Assembly: GCA_002371695.1 (NCBI GenBank)
Contig: DFGG01000102.1
Span: 1 to 9,453 of the forward strand
Source: a bacterium UBA3756
Lineage (GTDB): Bacteria; Bacteroidota; Bacteroidia; Bacteroidales; Bacteroidaceae
Reading direction: 5' to 3'
Length of the DNA: 9,453 nt
This document shows, piece after piece, positions 1-7,000 of this stretch (positions are counted from its first letter, which is position 1; every line of letters starts with the position of its first letter). The position numbers and the translations under genes were made by a program. Under the pieces are notes generated by a model. It was not told where the DNA came from, ran no database searches, and worked only from the letters and a program-made list of their open reading frames with translations.

Positions 1-900
1 TTATACCAGATGTTCGATGAGGTCGGCGCGCTCGCCAGGCAGCATGTCAATGACGGGAATCTCCACCATGGTGTAGCAGCCGGGCTGCAGGCGCATCGAG
101 GCACGGGCGACGTTGACCAGTACCTGACCCGTCAGGGCGGGGTTGTTGATGCTCATGTTGAACTCCAGGCGCTGGTTCTGCGTCTTTCCGCTGACACCCT
201 TGCGCACGAGGTTCACGCCGTGGCCCATATCGCGCACGTCGTCGACACTCTCCACCTGGAACACGTGGGTCTCATCCGAGGCGAAGTAGGGATCAGCCTT
301 GATGTCCTTCGTCACCTCCTCGAGCTTGGCGCCTTCCTCCAGTTCCACATAGACCATGCGGCGGTGGATGCCCTCGCCGAGGGGAATGGTCATGCTCAAG
401 GCATTTTTTACGCCCTTTTTCGAACGTACGCAGACGCTGTGGCCCATCGACATGCCGGGGCCGAAGTTGGTGTAGGAGAGTCCCTTCGGTGCGAGGCTCT
501 GCATGAGTGTGCGCACGATGGAGTCAGAGCCTGGATCCCAGCCGGCGGCGATGACGCTGACGGTATTGGTCTCCTGGTTCAGTTTCATCAGGCGCTCGCG
601 GTAGCCGCGGATATTGGTATGGATATCGAATGAGTCGACGGTATTGATGCCCAGGGGCAGTATCTGGTTGGCATACTCTTCGCACGAGCGGGTCGGTGTG
701 GCGAGGATGGCCACGTCGACATCCTTCAGGTCGCGGATGTCCTTGACGACTTCATACTGAGCGAGTTCTGCGGGTTTGTTCTCTGCGCCATTGCGTCGCA
801 CGATGCCTGCCACTTCCATATCGGGGGCTGTCTCCAGTGCCTGGAGTGCAAACTGTCCGATGTTGCCGTAACCTACGACGGCTGCTCTGATTTTTTTCAT
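1..900 (-). CDS. ddh: meso-diaminopimelate D-dehydrogenase
   Basis: This 299-residue cytoplasmic enzyme (EC 1.4.1.16) makes meso-diaminopimelate from tetrahydrodipicolinate, ammonia and NADPH in one step, supplying lysine and peptidoglycan synthesis. Seen in the sequence: an N-terminal Rossmann fold with the dinucleotide motif GYGNIG at residues 10-15; Arg-Arg at 35-36, where family members contact the NADP phosphate; SFD at 90-92; GWDPG at 120-124; GPGMSMGHS at 147-155; HRRMVYV at 179-185; and NNPALTG at 252-258. These match the conserved blocks of the Corynebacterium-type enzyme, including the regions that bind diaminopimelate. The length fits Bacteroidales homologues, which are slightly shorter than the roughly 320-residue corynebacterial protein. 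The ATG at 898-900 places the Rossmann motif at the very N terminus, as expected, and the TAA stop is the first three bases of the window, so the gene is complete. It has its own promoter, divergent from the lipoprotein gene. The assignment rests on recognised motifs, not on an alignment. Confidence 0.95.
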   Translation of the reverse strand: MKKIRAAVVGYGNIGQFALQALETAPDMEVAGIVRRNGAENKPAELAQYEVVKDIRDLKDVDVAILATPTRSCEEYANQILPLGINTVDSFDIHTNIRGYRERLMKLNQETNTVSVIAAGWDPGSDSIVRTLMQSLAPKGLSYTNFGPGMSMGHSVCVRSKKGVKNALSMTIPLGEGIHRRMVYVELEEGAKLEEVTKDIKADPYFASDETHVFQVESVDDVRDMGHGVNLVRKGVSGKTQNQRLEFNMSINNPALTGQVLVNVARASMRLQPGCYTMVEIPVIDMLPGERADLIEHLV

Positions 901-943
901 ATTCTTTATGTTTTTTAGTTGGATTATTCAATCTTTTCGGTTG

Positions 944-951
944 CAAAAGTA
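944..951 (-). promoter_or_regulatory. -7 promoter element for ddh
   Basis: Read on the minus strand this is TACTTTTG, an exact match to the Bacteroidota -7 consensus TAnnTTTG. Transcription would begin near 939, leaving a leader of about 39 bases that is A-rich before the ATG and has no clear Shine-Dalgarno sequence, as is usual in this phylum. No TTTG is visible at the expected -33 distance (about 969-978), so the upstream half is weak or helped by an activator. Confidence 0.6.
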
Positions 952-991
952 ATACTTTTCGCTGAAATATGTATCATTTTGCCTAAGAAAA

Positions 992-1015
992 ACACAATGA
1001 AAACCTTCATTATGT
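992..1015. other. hyphenated palindrome between divergent promoters
   Basis: The arms ACA-C-AATGAA and TTCATT-A-TGT flank a four-base centre AACC. Nine of ten arm positions pair, with one mismatch (C995/A1012). It lies about 40 bases upstream of the ddh -7 element and about 100 bases upstream of the lipoprotein -33 element. The shape fits a binding site for a dimeric regulator, but an AT-rich 24-base palindrome can also occur by chance. There is no T tract to make it a terminator. Confidence 0.35.
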
Positions 1016-1111
1016 GACAATTTGTGGGTTTTTGGCCCCTTTGTGCTTCCTTTTTGCTGAGATTTCGCAGCCTTTTCTTCCGATTCGTCAGTCCAATTTT
1101 CATGCAAATCG

Positions 1112-1143
1112 TTTGGTAGTTTTGGAAATATTTCGTAATTTTG
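1112..1143 (+). promoter_or_regulatory. Bacteroidota-type promoter of the lipoprotein gene
   Basis: TTTG at 1112-1115 and TAATTTTG at 1136-1143 are separated by 20 bases, an exact match to the Bacteroides -33/-7 promoter (TTTG, about 19-20 bases, TAnnTTTG). Transcription should start near 1148, giving a leader of about 26 bases before ATG 1174. The leader is AT-rich and lacks a Shine-Dalgarno sequence. Because the in-frame TTG at 1141 lies inside the -7 element, it cannot be the translation start. Confidence 0.8.
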
Positions 1144-1173
1144 CACCCGTTAACAAGAATTACAACTATTATA

Positions 1174-3297
1174 ATGATGAAGAAGAGTTTTTTTCAGCAC
1201 AATGCGAAGGTCATGATTGCTTTTCTGTTCACAGTAGCCATGTCCGCAGGATTCAGTGCTTGTAGTTGGGACAATGGTGAAAACCCAGTGACTGTCCCCA
1301 GTCAGGAAAGTATGATACCTCAGGAAATAACGGAGCCCACCGACGACCAGATGCTGGTCAAGGTGACTTCCGACATACCTTTTGCCGTCAAGGGACAGTT
1401 TGATGACAAATCGATGGGCGCTGCGCTTATCAAGCGTCTTGGGACACCCTCTCCCACGATTACTGACGATACGAAGCTCGTGCTCATGAAGGGAAGCGAC
1501 ATCAAGACTCTCTCGAATGAAGAATTGCTCAGTCTGGCGAAAGTCTATTGTCAGGGAGGCTATTTGGCATTTGAGAAGCCAACGGCCGGCGACATGCTGG
1601 CTTTTGCTGTTGGCATGGTAGTGGTTCTCGTGGAAGCGGAAAACGAAGTGCTGACAGCCGACGGCGATGTGACCATCACGCCAGACAGTCCTCAGGCCGC
1701 CCCCCTTGTGACCTCGTCGGAGGCTGAGCAGCTGAAGGGCCGCATCGCCAGCATGAGGGCCTACGCCACGCGCGGAGCAAATGAAGAGGGTGATACCATG
1801 CAGGAGATGCTCGGTGAGATGGTCATTTTGGCTCGGGACAGCTACTACCTGCGCGAGTGCTATAAGGGTCAAAAGGGAAACTTTACTATCAGCGACGAGA
1901 ATGGCAATCAACTCTTGAACAAAGAGGAGGGAATTAAATGGGATTACACCAACTATCAGAGCGGTCTGATGGCCGACGGTGCTGCCCAGTGGCTCAACAG
2001 CCGTGCCAGCTCGATGAATGAGCGCCAGGCCGAGGCTCGTCGGCTGGCTGCCACCAGGGCCGATGGCAGCAAAAGCATCAATGACCTGATGAGTGCCAGC
2101 GATGAGTTCACCTTCGACCTCAGTCTCTATAGTCACAATTTTAAAGGCGAAAGAATAAGGAAGTCAGATGCGCATCATGAGATCATCCGGGTGTGGGGTG
2201 TCCACAATACCAAGACCCAAAAGGACTATTACTACGTTCAGGAGAAAGTGAGACTGTCAGTAGGTGGAAAACATGGCAATGATTATCCGGACGACAACAC
2301 GAGCCTATACAAAGGACCTGAAGATAACAAACTATGGTGGAAAGGCAGTTATGATCAGGATGGATTTAATTTTAAATGGTTCTTTGGTTCCTGGCTGCAA
2401 TCCTTTGAGGCAGAACTGGAATTGAGGGGTTCGGGCAGCATCAGGGTGGAGGAAGCCATCCCCACGACAGACAACAACAACGTGAGCACCTCGATAGCTA
2501 TCGGCGAGACCCATAGCGAGACTAACACAGTGGGCTTCTCACTGGGTTTCTCTATCGGAAAAAATTTCAGTTTCAATCCCAGTGTCAACTACTCTCACGG
2601 ATGGACTGACGGTACCACCTATACCATGACAACCACCAACAATGCCAAGGAGCTGAATTGCAAGAAGAACACCAACGGCGCGAATGTGAAGTGGACATAC
2701 GAGTGTGGTAAGAATATGTTATCACTATACAGGGACAACGATGATTACTGGTGTCACCAGTCGGCTCCTGATGCCCTGATCAACGATGTGGATATCGAGA
2801 ACCAGATTTGCTGGTCGGTCAGCAATCCCAGTGGCTCTTATCGAGTGATGAATTTCAGTAAGCCAATGATGCGGTTGCTGATGAAAGTTGATAAAGCTGG
2901 TACACATTATTATTGGGACGATTGGGACTCAACCGAGTATACCTTCTCGCTGAAGACCCCGAACCGGGTCGTGCAAGAGTGGTACATGGACATCACCTTT
3001 CCCGAAATCGGGCAGGCAGGCCACCACGGCGACAAGGGAAAGCTCATAGAGTATCTACAGCGACAGTTCCCCAATCTCTACCAGCCCCGCCTGTCGCTGG
3101 CCGACCAGACGGAAACCTCAGAAGGCACCATCAAGTTCCTGGTGGACTACACCAAGAAGTTGCTGCTCAACAGCGACGGTGCACAGACCATGCGTGACTA
3201 CGCGCTCGACCTCGGACTCAGCCAGTACACCATCAAATGGTATACCATCGACGGCAAGCACAACAAGTATGACCTGGTGATCAAGGCAAAGGATTGA
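1174..3297 (+). CDS. lipoprotein with leukocidin/hemolysin-like pore-forming domain
   Basis: The 707-residue product begins with a lipoprotein signal peptide: KK, a hydrophobic core at about residues 14-26 (VMIAFLFTVAMSA), then lipobox GFSAC with lipidated Cys30. Residues after the cysteine (SWDNGE) are mildly acidic, as in Bacteroidota surface-export signals, so it may be displayed outside the cell. Residues 31-310 are of no family I recognise and include a hydrophobic stretch at 141-153 (MLAFAVGMVVVLV). From about 312, DLSLYSHNFKGERI, VWGVHN (340-345) and KDYYYVQEKVRL (350-361) resemble the cap strands of leukocidin-family beta-pore toxins. Residues 449-479 alternate hydrophobic with small or polar residues (VGFSLGFSIG, FSFNPSVNYSH), like the pore-forming stem hairpin; KWTYECG and WSVSNPSGSY follow. 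A tail of about 95 residues (612-707) is unassigned. Besides Cys30 there are six cysteines, four of them in the toxin-like part. ATG 1177 is an equally possible start; tandem TGA-TAA stops end the gene. It has its own promoter and terminator, so is probably monocistronic. The lipoprotein call is firm; the leukocidin-like call is from pattern memory and moderate. MACPF was considered but its signature is absent. Confidence 0.75.
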   Translation: MMKKSFFQHNAKVMIAFLFTVAMSAGFSACSWDNGENPVTVPSQESMIPQEITEPTDDQMLVKVTSDIPFAVKGQFDDKSMGAALIKRLGTPSPTITDDTKLVLMKGSDIKTLSNEELLSLAKVYCQGGYLAFEKPTAGDMLAFAVGMVVVLVEAENEVLTADGDVTITPDSPQAAPLVTSSEAEQLKGRIASMRAYATRGANEEGDTMQEMLGEMVILARDSYYLRECYKGQKGNFTISDENGNQLLNKEEGIKWDYTNYQSGLMADGAAQWLNSRASSMNERQAEARRLAATRADGSKSINDLMSASDEFTFDLSLYSHNFKGERIRKSDAHHEIIRVWGVHNTKTQKDYYYVQEKVRLSVGGKHGNDYPDDNTSLYKGPEDNKLWWKGSYDQDGFNFKWFFGSWLQSFEAELELRGSGSIRVEEAIPTTDNNNVSTSIAIGETHSETNTVGFSLGFSIGKNFSFNPSVNYSHGWTDGTTYTMTTTNNAKELNCKKNTNGANVKWTYECGKNMLSLYRDNDDYWCHQSAPDALINDVDIENQICWSVSNPSGSYRVMNFSKPMMRLLMKVDKAGTHYYWDDWDSTEYTFSLKTPNRVVQEWYMDITFPEIGQAGHHGDKGKLIEYLQRQFPNLYQPRLSLADQTETSEGTIKFLVDYTKKLLLNSDGAQTMRDYALDLGLSQYTIKWYTIDGKHNKYDLVIKAKD

Positions 3298-3327
3298 TAA
3301 TTTCAAGACTTCAGAAACAGCAATAGG

Positions 3328-3360
3328 GGGTGTGTCAAAACAGGCACACCCTTCTCTTTT
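3328..3360 (+). terminator. intrinsic terminator of the lipoprotein gene
   Basis: A nine-pair stem, GGGTGTGTC (3328-3336) with GGCACACCC (3343-3351), has one G-U pair and a six-base A-rich loop, and runs directly into TTCTCTTTT. It begins 30 bases after the stop codon. It should separate lipoprotein transcription from ruvA-sprA. The other strand has no T tract after the stem, so it acts in one direction only. Confidence 0.85.
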
Positions 3361-3377
3361 GTGTGTGCAGATACAAT

Positions 3378-3408
3378 AAAAAGCGGCTTTCATGCGTTTA
3401 TAGTATTG
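3378..3408 (+). promoter_or_regulatory. probable promoter for ruvA-sprA
   Basis: TTTC at 3378-3381 and TAGTATTG at 3401-3408 are spaced by 19 bases. Each differs by one base from the Bacteroidota -33 (TTTG) and -7 (TAnnTTTG) elements. A start near 3413 would give a leader of about 18 bases before the ruvA ATG. The position, just after a strong terminator and before a two-gene unit, supports it more than the imperfect sequence does. Confidence 0.45.
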
Positions 3409-3419
3409 TATATATACAA
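3406..3419. other. 14-base perfect palindrome at the ruvA transcription start
   Basis: TTGTATATATACAA is fully self-complementary. It overlaps the last bases of the proposed -7 element and the expected transcription start, and ends 11 bases before the ruvA ATG. That is where a repressor operator would sit. However, alternating TA sequence is easily palindromic and may simply reflect an easily melted promoter. Confidence 0.35.
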
Positions 3420-3430
3420 AATGTGAAGTT

Positions 3431-4033
3431 ATGATAGAATATATTAAGGGAGAACTGACGGAGCTGACCCCTGCCTTGGCTACGGTTGAGGCTGCTGGCG
3501 TGGGCTATGGTTTGAACATATCGCTCAATACGTTTAGTGCCATTCAGGGAAAGAAGGAAGTGAAACTGTATGTATATGAGGCTATCCGCGAGGATGCCTA
3601 TCAGCTCTACGGATTCGTGAACAGGAAGGAGCGCGAGATGTTTGAGCTGCTCATTACGGTGAACGGCGTGGGTACGAACACGGCGCGGATGATGCTTTCG
3701 GGCATGAGCGTCAGTGAATTATGCAACGCCATCTCGACAGGTAATGCCAAACTGATACAGAGTATCAAGGGCATCGGCAAGATGACAGCGCAGCGTATCA
3801 TCGTGGACCTGCGGGACAAGATCGTGGCCCTGGGCATAGCCGACGAGATACCTGCCGGCGGACAGATGGCCGCACCGGTGAACAATGCCGTGCGCGACGA
3901 GGCCGTGGCCGCGCTGACGATGCTGGGCTTCTCGCCCGCACCGAGTCAGAAGGTGGTGGTCGGCATCCTGCAGCAGCAGCCTGACGCTCCTGTGGAGACG
4001 GTGGTGAAGCTGGCGCTGAAACAAATAAAATAG
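3431..4033 (+). CDS. ruvA: Holliday junction branch migration protein RuvA
   Basis: RuvA binds four-way DNA junctions as a tetramer and loads the RuvB helicase for branch migration in recombinational repair. The 200-residue product has the normal family length and domain order. An N-terminal OB fold begins MIEYIKGEL and ends with [11 protein letters not shown] at residues 52-62. Two helix-hairpin-helix motifs follow: [17 protein letters not shown] (73-89, GVG at 79-81) and [16 protein letters not shown] (108-123, GIG at 114-116). After a linker rich in Pro, Ala and Gly (about 141-152), the C-terminal RuvB-contacting domain starts at [13 protein letters not shown] (155-167). ATG 3431 is the only start that gives the canonical N terminus; an ATG at 3421 is followed at once by a stop. 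No Shine-Dalgarno sequence is evident. The stop codon lies 12 bases before the sprA start, so the two genes are probably one transcript. ruvB is not in the window. Confidence 0.97.
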   Translation: MIEYIKGELTELTPALATVEAAGVGYGLNISLNTFSAIQGKKEVKLYVYEAIREDAYQLYGFVNRKEREMFELLITVNGVGTNTARMMLSGMSVSELCNAISTGNAKLIQSIKGIGKMTAQRIIVDLRDKIVALGIADEIPAGGQMAAPVNNAVRDEAVAALTMLGFSPAPSQKVVVGILQQQPDAPVETVVKLALKQIK

Positions 4034-4048
4034 GTGGTTTGAGATTTG
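4032..4048 (+). promoter_or_regulatory. ribosome binding site and TTG start of sprA
   Basis: AGGTGG at 4032-4037, one base off AGGAGG, overlaps the ruvA stop codon and sits eight bases before TTG 4046. In the sprA frame there is a TGA at 4040-4042, so no earlier start is possible. The first in-frame ATG, at 4262 (codon 73), would remove the signal peptide. The overlap with the ruvA stop suggests that ribosomes finishing ruvA reinitiate on sprA. Confidence 0.65.
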
Positions 4049-7000
4049 AAGCGAGTCGTATATAGCATCTTGGTGCTGCTGAGCGTGACGGCACTGGCCA
4101 TTCCCCCGCAGGATGTAAAGCGTCCTGCGCCGAAGGCCCAGCCTGTGTCGGCTGTTGAGGATGAGATTATCCCCGACTCGCTGCTCCATGCCCGATGGCG
4201 TATCCAGCGGACGGCACCAGTGGAGGTGAGCGACCTCGACTCGAGTGCCCTCGACCTGAAGATGCCCGACAACATCCGGCAGACCGTGGAGTACGACGAC
4301 TCGCAGAACGTGTATTACATCGGCTCGAAGATTGGCGACACCTATCTGAATGCGCCCGTGCTGATGACGCCGGAGGAGTATCGCCGCTGGAGCGAGAAGA
4401 AGGCCCTGCACCAGTTCTTCAGACAGAAGGATGCCGAGAACGTGAAGACGGATGGCAAGGATAAGTTCTCGTTTGCCGATATGCACTTCGATCTGGGGCC
4501 TGCGGAGAAGATCTTCGGGCCCGGCGGCGTGCGCATCAGGACTCAGGGAACGGCAGAACTGAAGCTGGGCGCCACGATGAAGAACATCGACAACCCCTCG
4601 CTGCCCATCCGTAACCGCAAGACCACTGCCTTCGACTTCGACGAGAAGATCAACCTGAGCGTGAACGGAAAGGTGGGTGACAAGGTGAACATGAACCTGA
4701 ACTACAACACCGATGCCACCTTCGACTTCGACGCCCAGAGCCTGAAGCTGAAGTATGAGGGCAAGGAGGATGAGATCATCAAGCTGGTGGAGGGCGGCAA
4801 CGTGACTTTCCCCTCGAACAACTCGTTGGTGAAGGGAGCCTCAAGCCTCTTCGGTATCCGTGCCGACATGCAGTTCGGCAGGCTGAAGCTGCAGTCGGTG
4901 GTGTCGCAGAAGAACTCCACCTCGAAGAGTGTCTCGTCGAGGGGTGGGGCACAGACCACCGCCTTCGAGATGAATGCTGCCGACTACGAGGAGAACCGGC
5001 ACTTCTTCCTGGCACAGTATTTCCGCGACCACTACGACGCGGCCATGGCCACGCTGCCCAACCTGACCACGAGCATCGAGATCACCCGTGTGGAGGTGTG
5101 GATCACCAATCGTACGGGAACGACGAGCAACACCCGCAACATCATCGCGCTGACAGACCTGGGCGAGAATACCAAGGTGAGCAGCGGCAACTGGCAACTG
5201 ACGGGACAGCCCGTGCCCTGCAATGCCGCCAATACCGAATATCAGATGCTGACGAGCAGCTATGCCGAGGCTCGTGACATCGACCAGGCCAGCAGCGTAC
5301 TGGCAGGTATCAGCGACTTTGAGGGTGGCGTGGACTACGAGAAGCTCTCCAGCGCCCGTCTGCTCAGTTCTTCGGAATACACACTGAACAAAGCCCTCGG
5401 CTATATCTCGCTGAAAACGGGACTGCAGACAGACCAGGTGCTGGCCGTGGCCTATGAGTTCACATACGGAGGACAGACCTATCAGGTGGGCGAGTTTGCC
5501 GGTGACAACACCGAAACCAGTCAGGCCCTCTTCGTGAAGTCGCTGAAGAACACGTCGAACAATCCCCAGCAAGGCAACTGGGACCTGATGATGAAAAACG
5601 TCTACTATCTGGCCTCGACGGTGGAGAAGAGCAACTTCCGGCTCGACATCAAGTACCAGAGTGATACGGCAGGCGTATACCTTATATATATACCGGAACA
5701 GCGGGTGAAAGACGTGACGCTGCTGAAACTGCTCGGCTGTGACCGTCTGGACAACAATAACAAGGCCCACCCCAATGGCTTCTTCGACTTTGTGAGTGGG
5801 TATACGGTCAATAATGGTCGCGTGTTCCTGCCATCCGCAGAGCCCTTCGGCGACTACCTGCGCAAGCAACTGATGAACAAGGGACTGACGGGCGACGTGG
5901 CCGAGAAGTACGTCTACAGCCAGCTCTACGACTCCACCAAGACCGTGGCTAAGCAGATAGCCGAGAAGAACAAGTTTATGATGACGGGACAATACAAGGG
6001 ACGCTCGGCCAACGTCATCTCGCTGGATGCCTACAACGTGCCCCAGGGGTCGGTAGTGGTGACGGCAGGAGGCGTGACGCTGCAGGAAGGCAGCGACTAC
6101 TCGGTGGACTATTCCGCAGGCGAGGTGACCATCCTGAACCAGAGCATCATCGACGCCGGCACCAACGTGAACGTGTCGCTGGAGTCGAACACCGACTACG
6201 GCATGCAGCGCAAGACGATGGTAGGCCTGAACTGGGAGTACGACTTCTCGAAGAACTTCCAGTTGGGGGGTACGCTGATGCATCTCTCCGAACAGGCCCT
6301 TGTCTCGAAGGTAGGTATGGGCGAGGAACCGCTGAGGAACACCATCTGGGGCCTGAACGTGAACTGGAAACAGGACTCGCAGTGGCTTACCTCGATACTC
6401 GACAAGATACCCTTCCTCAACGTGAAGGAGCCTTCGCACATCACCTTCACGGGAGAGTTCGCCCAGCTGATAGCAGGCACGGCAGGAGGTACGCAGGACA
6501 ATGCGTCGTATATCGACGACTTCGAGAATACCAAGACCTTCATCCATGTGGGCGACCCCAAGGCGTGGACCCTGTCGAGCGTGCCCAGACTCTTTGCGGA
6601 GAATGCCGACAAGACGGGCGTCAGCAGCGGCTACAACAGGGCTCTGCTGGCCTGGTACAACGTAGACCCCATCTTCACCCGTCACTCATCGACACTCACC
6701 CCAAGCCATATCAAGAGCGACTTGGAACAGCTCTCGAACCACTATGTGCGCGAGGTCTATGTGAAGGAACTCTATCCCAACCGTCAGCAGTCGACCTACA
6801 ACGGTGCCACCTCGACCCTCTCGGTGCTCAACCTGGCCTACTACCCCGAGGAGCGCGGCCCCTACAACCTGACGCGCGACCTGAACAGCAACGGTACGCT
6901 GCGACAGCCTGAGACCAAGTGGGGCGGCATGATGCGCAAACTGGAGACCACCGACTTCGAGCAGGCCAACATCGAGTACATCGAGTTCTGGATGCTCGAC

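Noticed and set aside
10..633. Open frame of 207 codons on the plus strand across ddh
   Set aside because: It is the complement of conserved ddh motifs, with the His/Val/Ala-rich composition of a shadow frame.
1060..1076. Short inverted repeat GCTG/CAGC in the intergenic region
   Set aside because: The four-base stem with an eight-base loop is too weak to separate from chance.
928..1146. 72-codon minus-strand frame covering the intergenic region
   Set aside because: It would start at GTG inside the lipoprotein promoter and run through the ddh promoter, and it has no recognisable features.
1141..1173. TTG at 1141 as an extended start of the lipoprotein
   Set aside because: The codon lies within the TAATTTTG -7 element and upstream of the expected transcript start. 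ATG 1174 or 1177 gives a normal signal peptide.
1014..1265. 83-codon plus-strand frame in the intergenic region
   Set aside because: It overlaps the consensus promoter and the start of the lipoprotein signal peptide in another frame; no initiation signal is seen.
1150..2136. Open frame of 328 codons on the minus strand across the lipoprotein gene
   Set aside because: The plus-strand frame has a promoter, signal peptide and lipobox. The antisense product has none of these and runs into the divergent promoter region.
1174..3297. MACPF/perforin assignment for the lipoprotein
   Set aside because: Bacteroidales surface toxins are often MACPF proteins, but the Y/W-G-T-H-Y/F signature followed by a GG pair is absent. 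The single alternating hairpin fits the leukocidin type better.
4841..6685. Long open frame of 614 codons on the minus strand inside sprA
   Set aside because: It is antisense to strongly conserved SprA coding sequence. Its composition (rich in His, Val, Leu, Arg, Gly) is typical of the complement of a codon-biased gene, and it has no recognisable domain.
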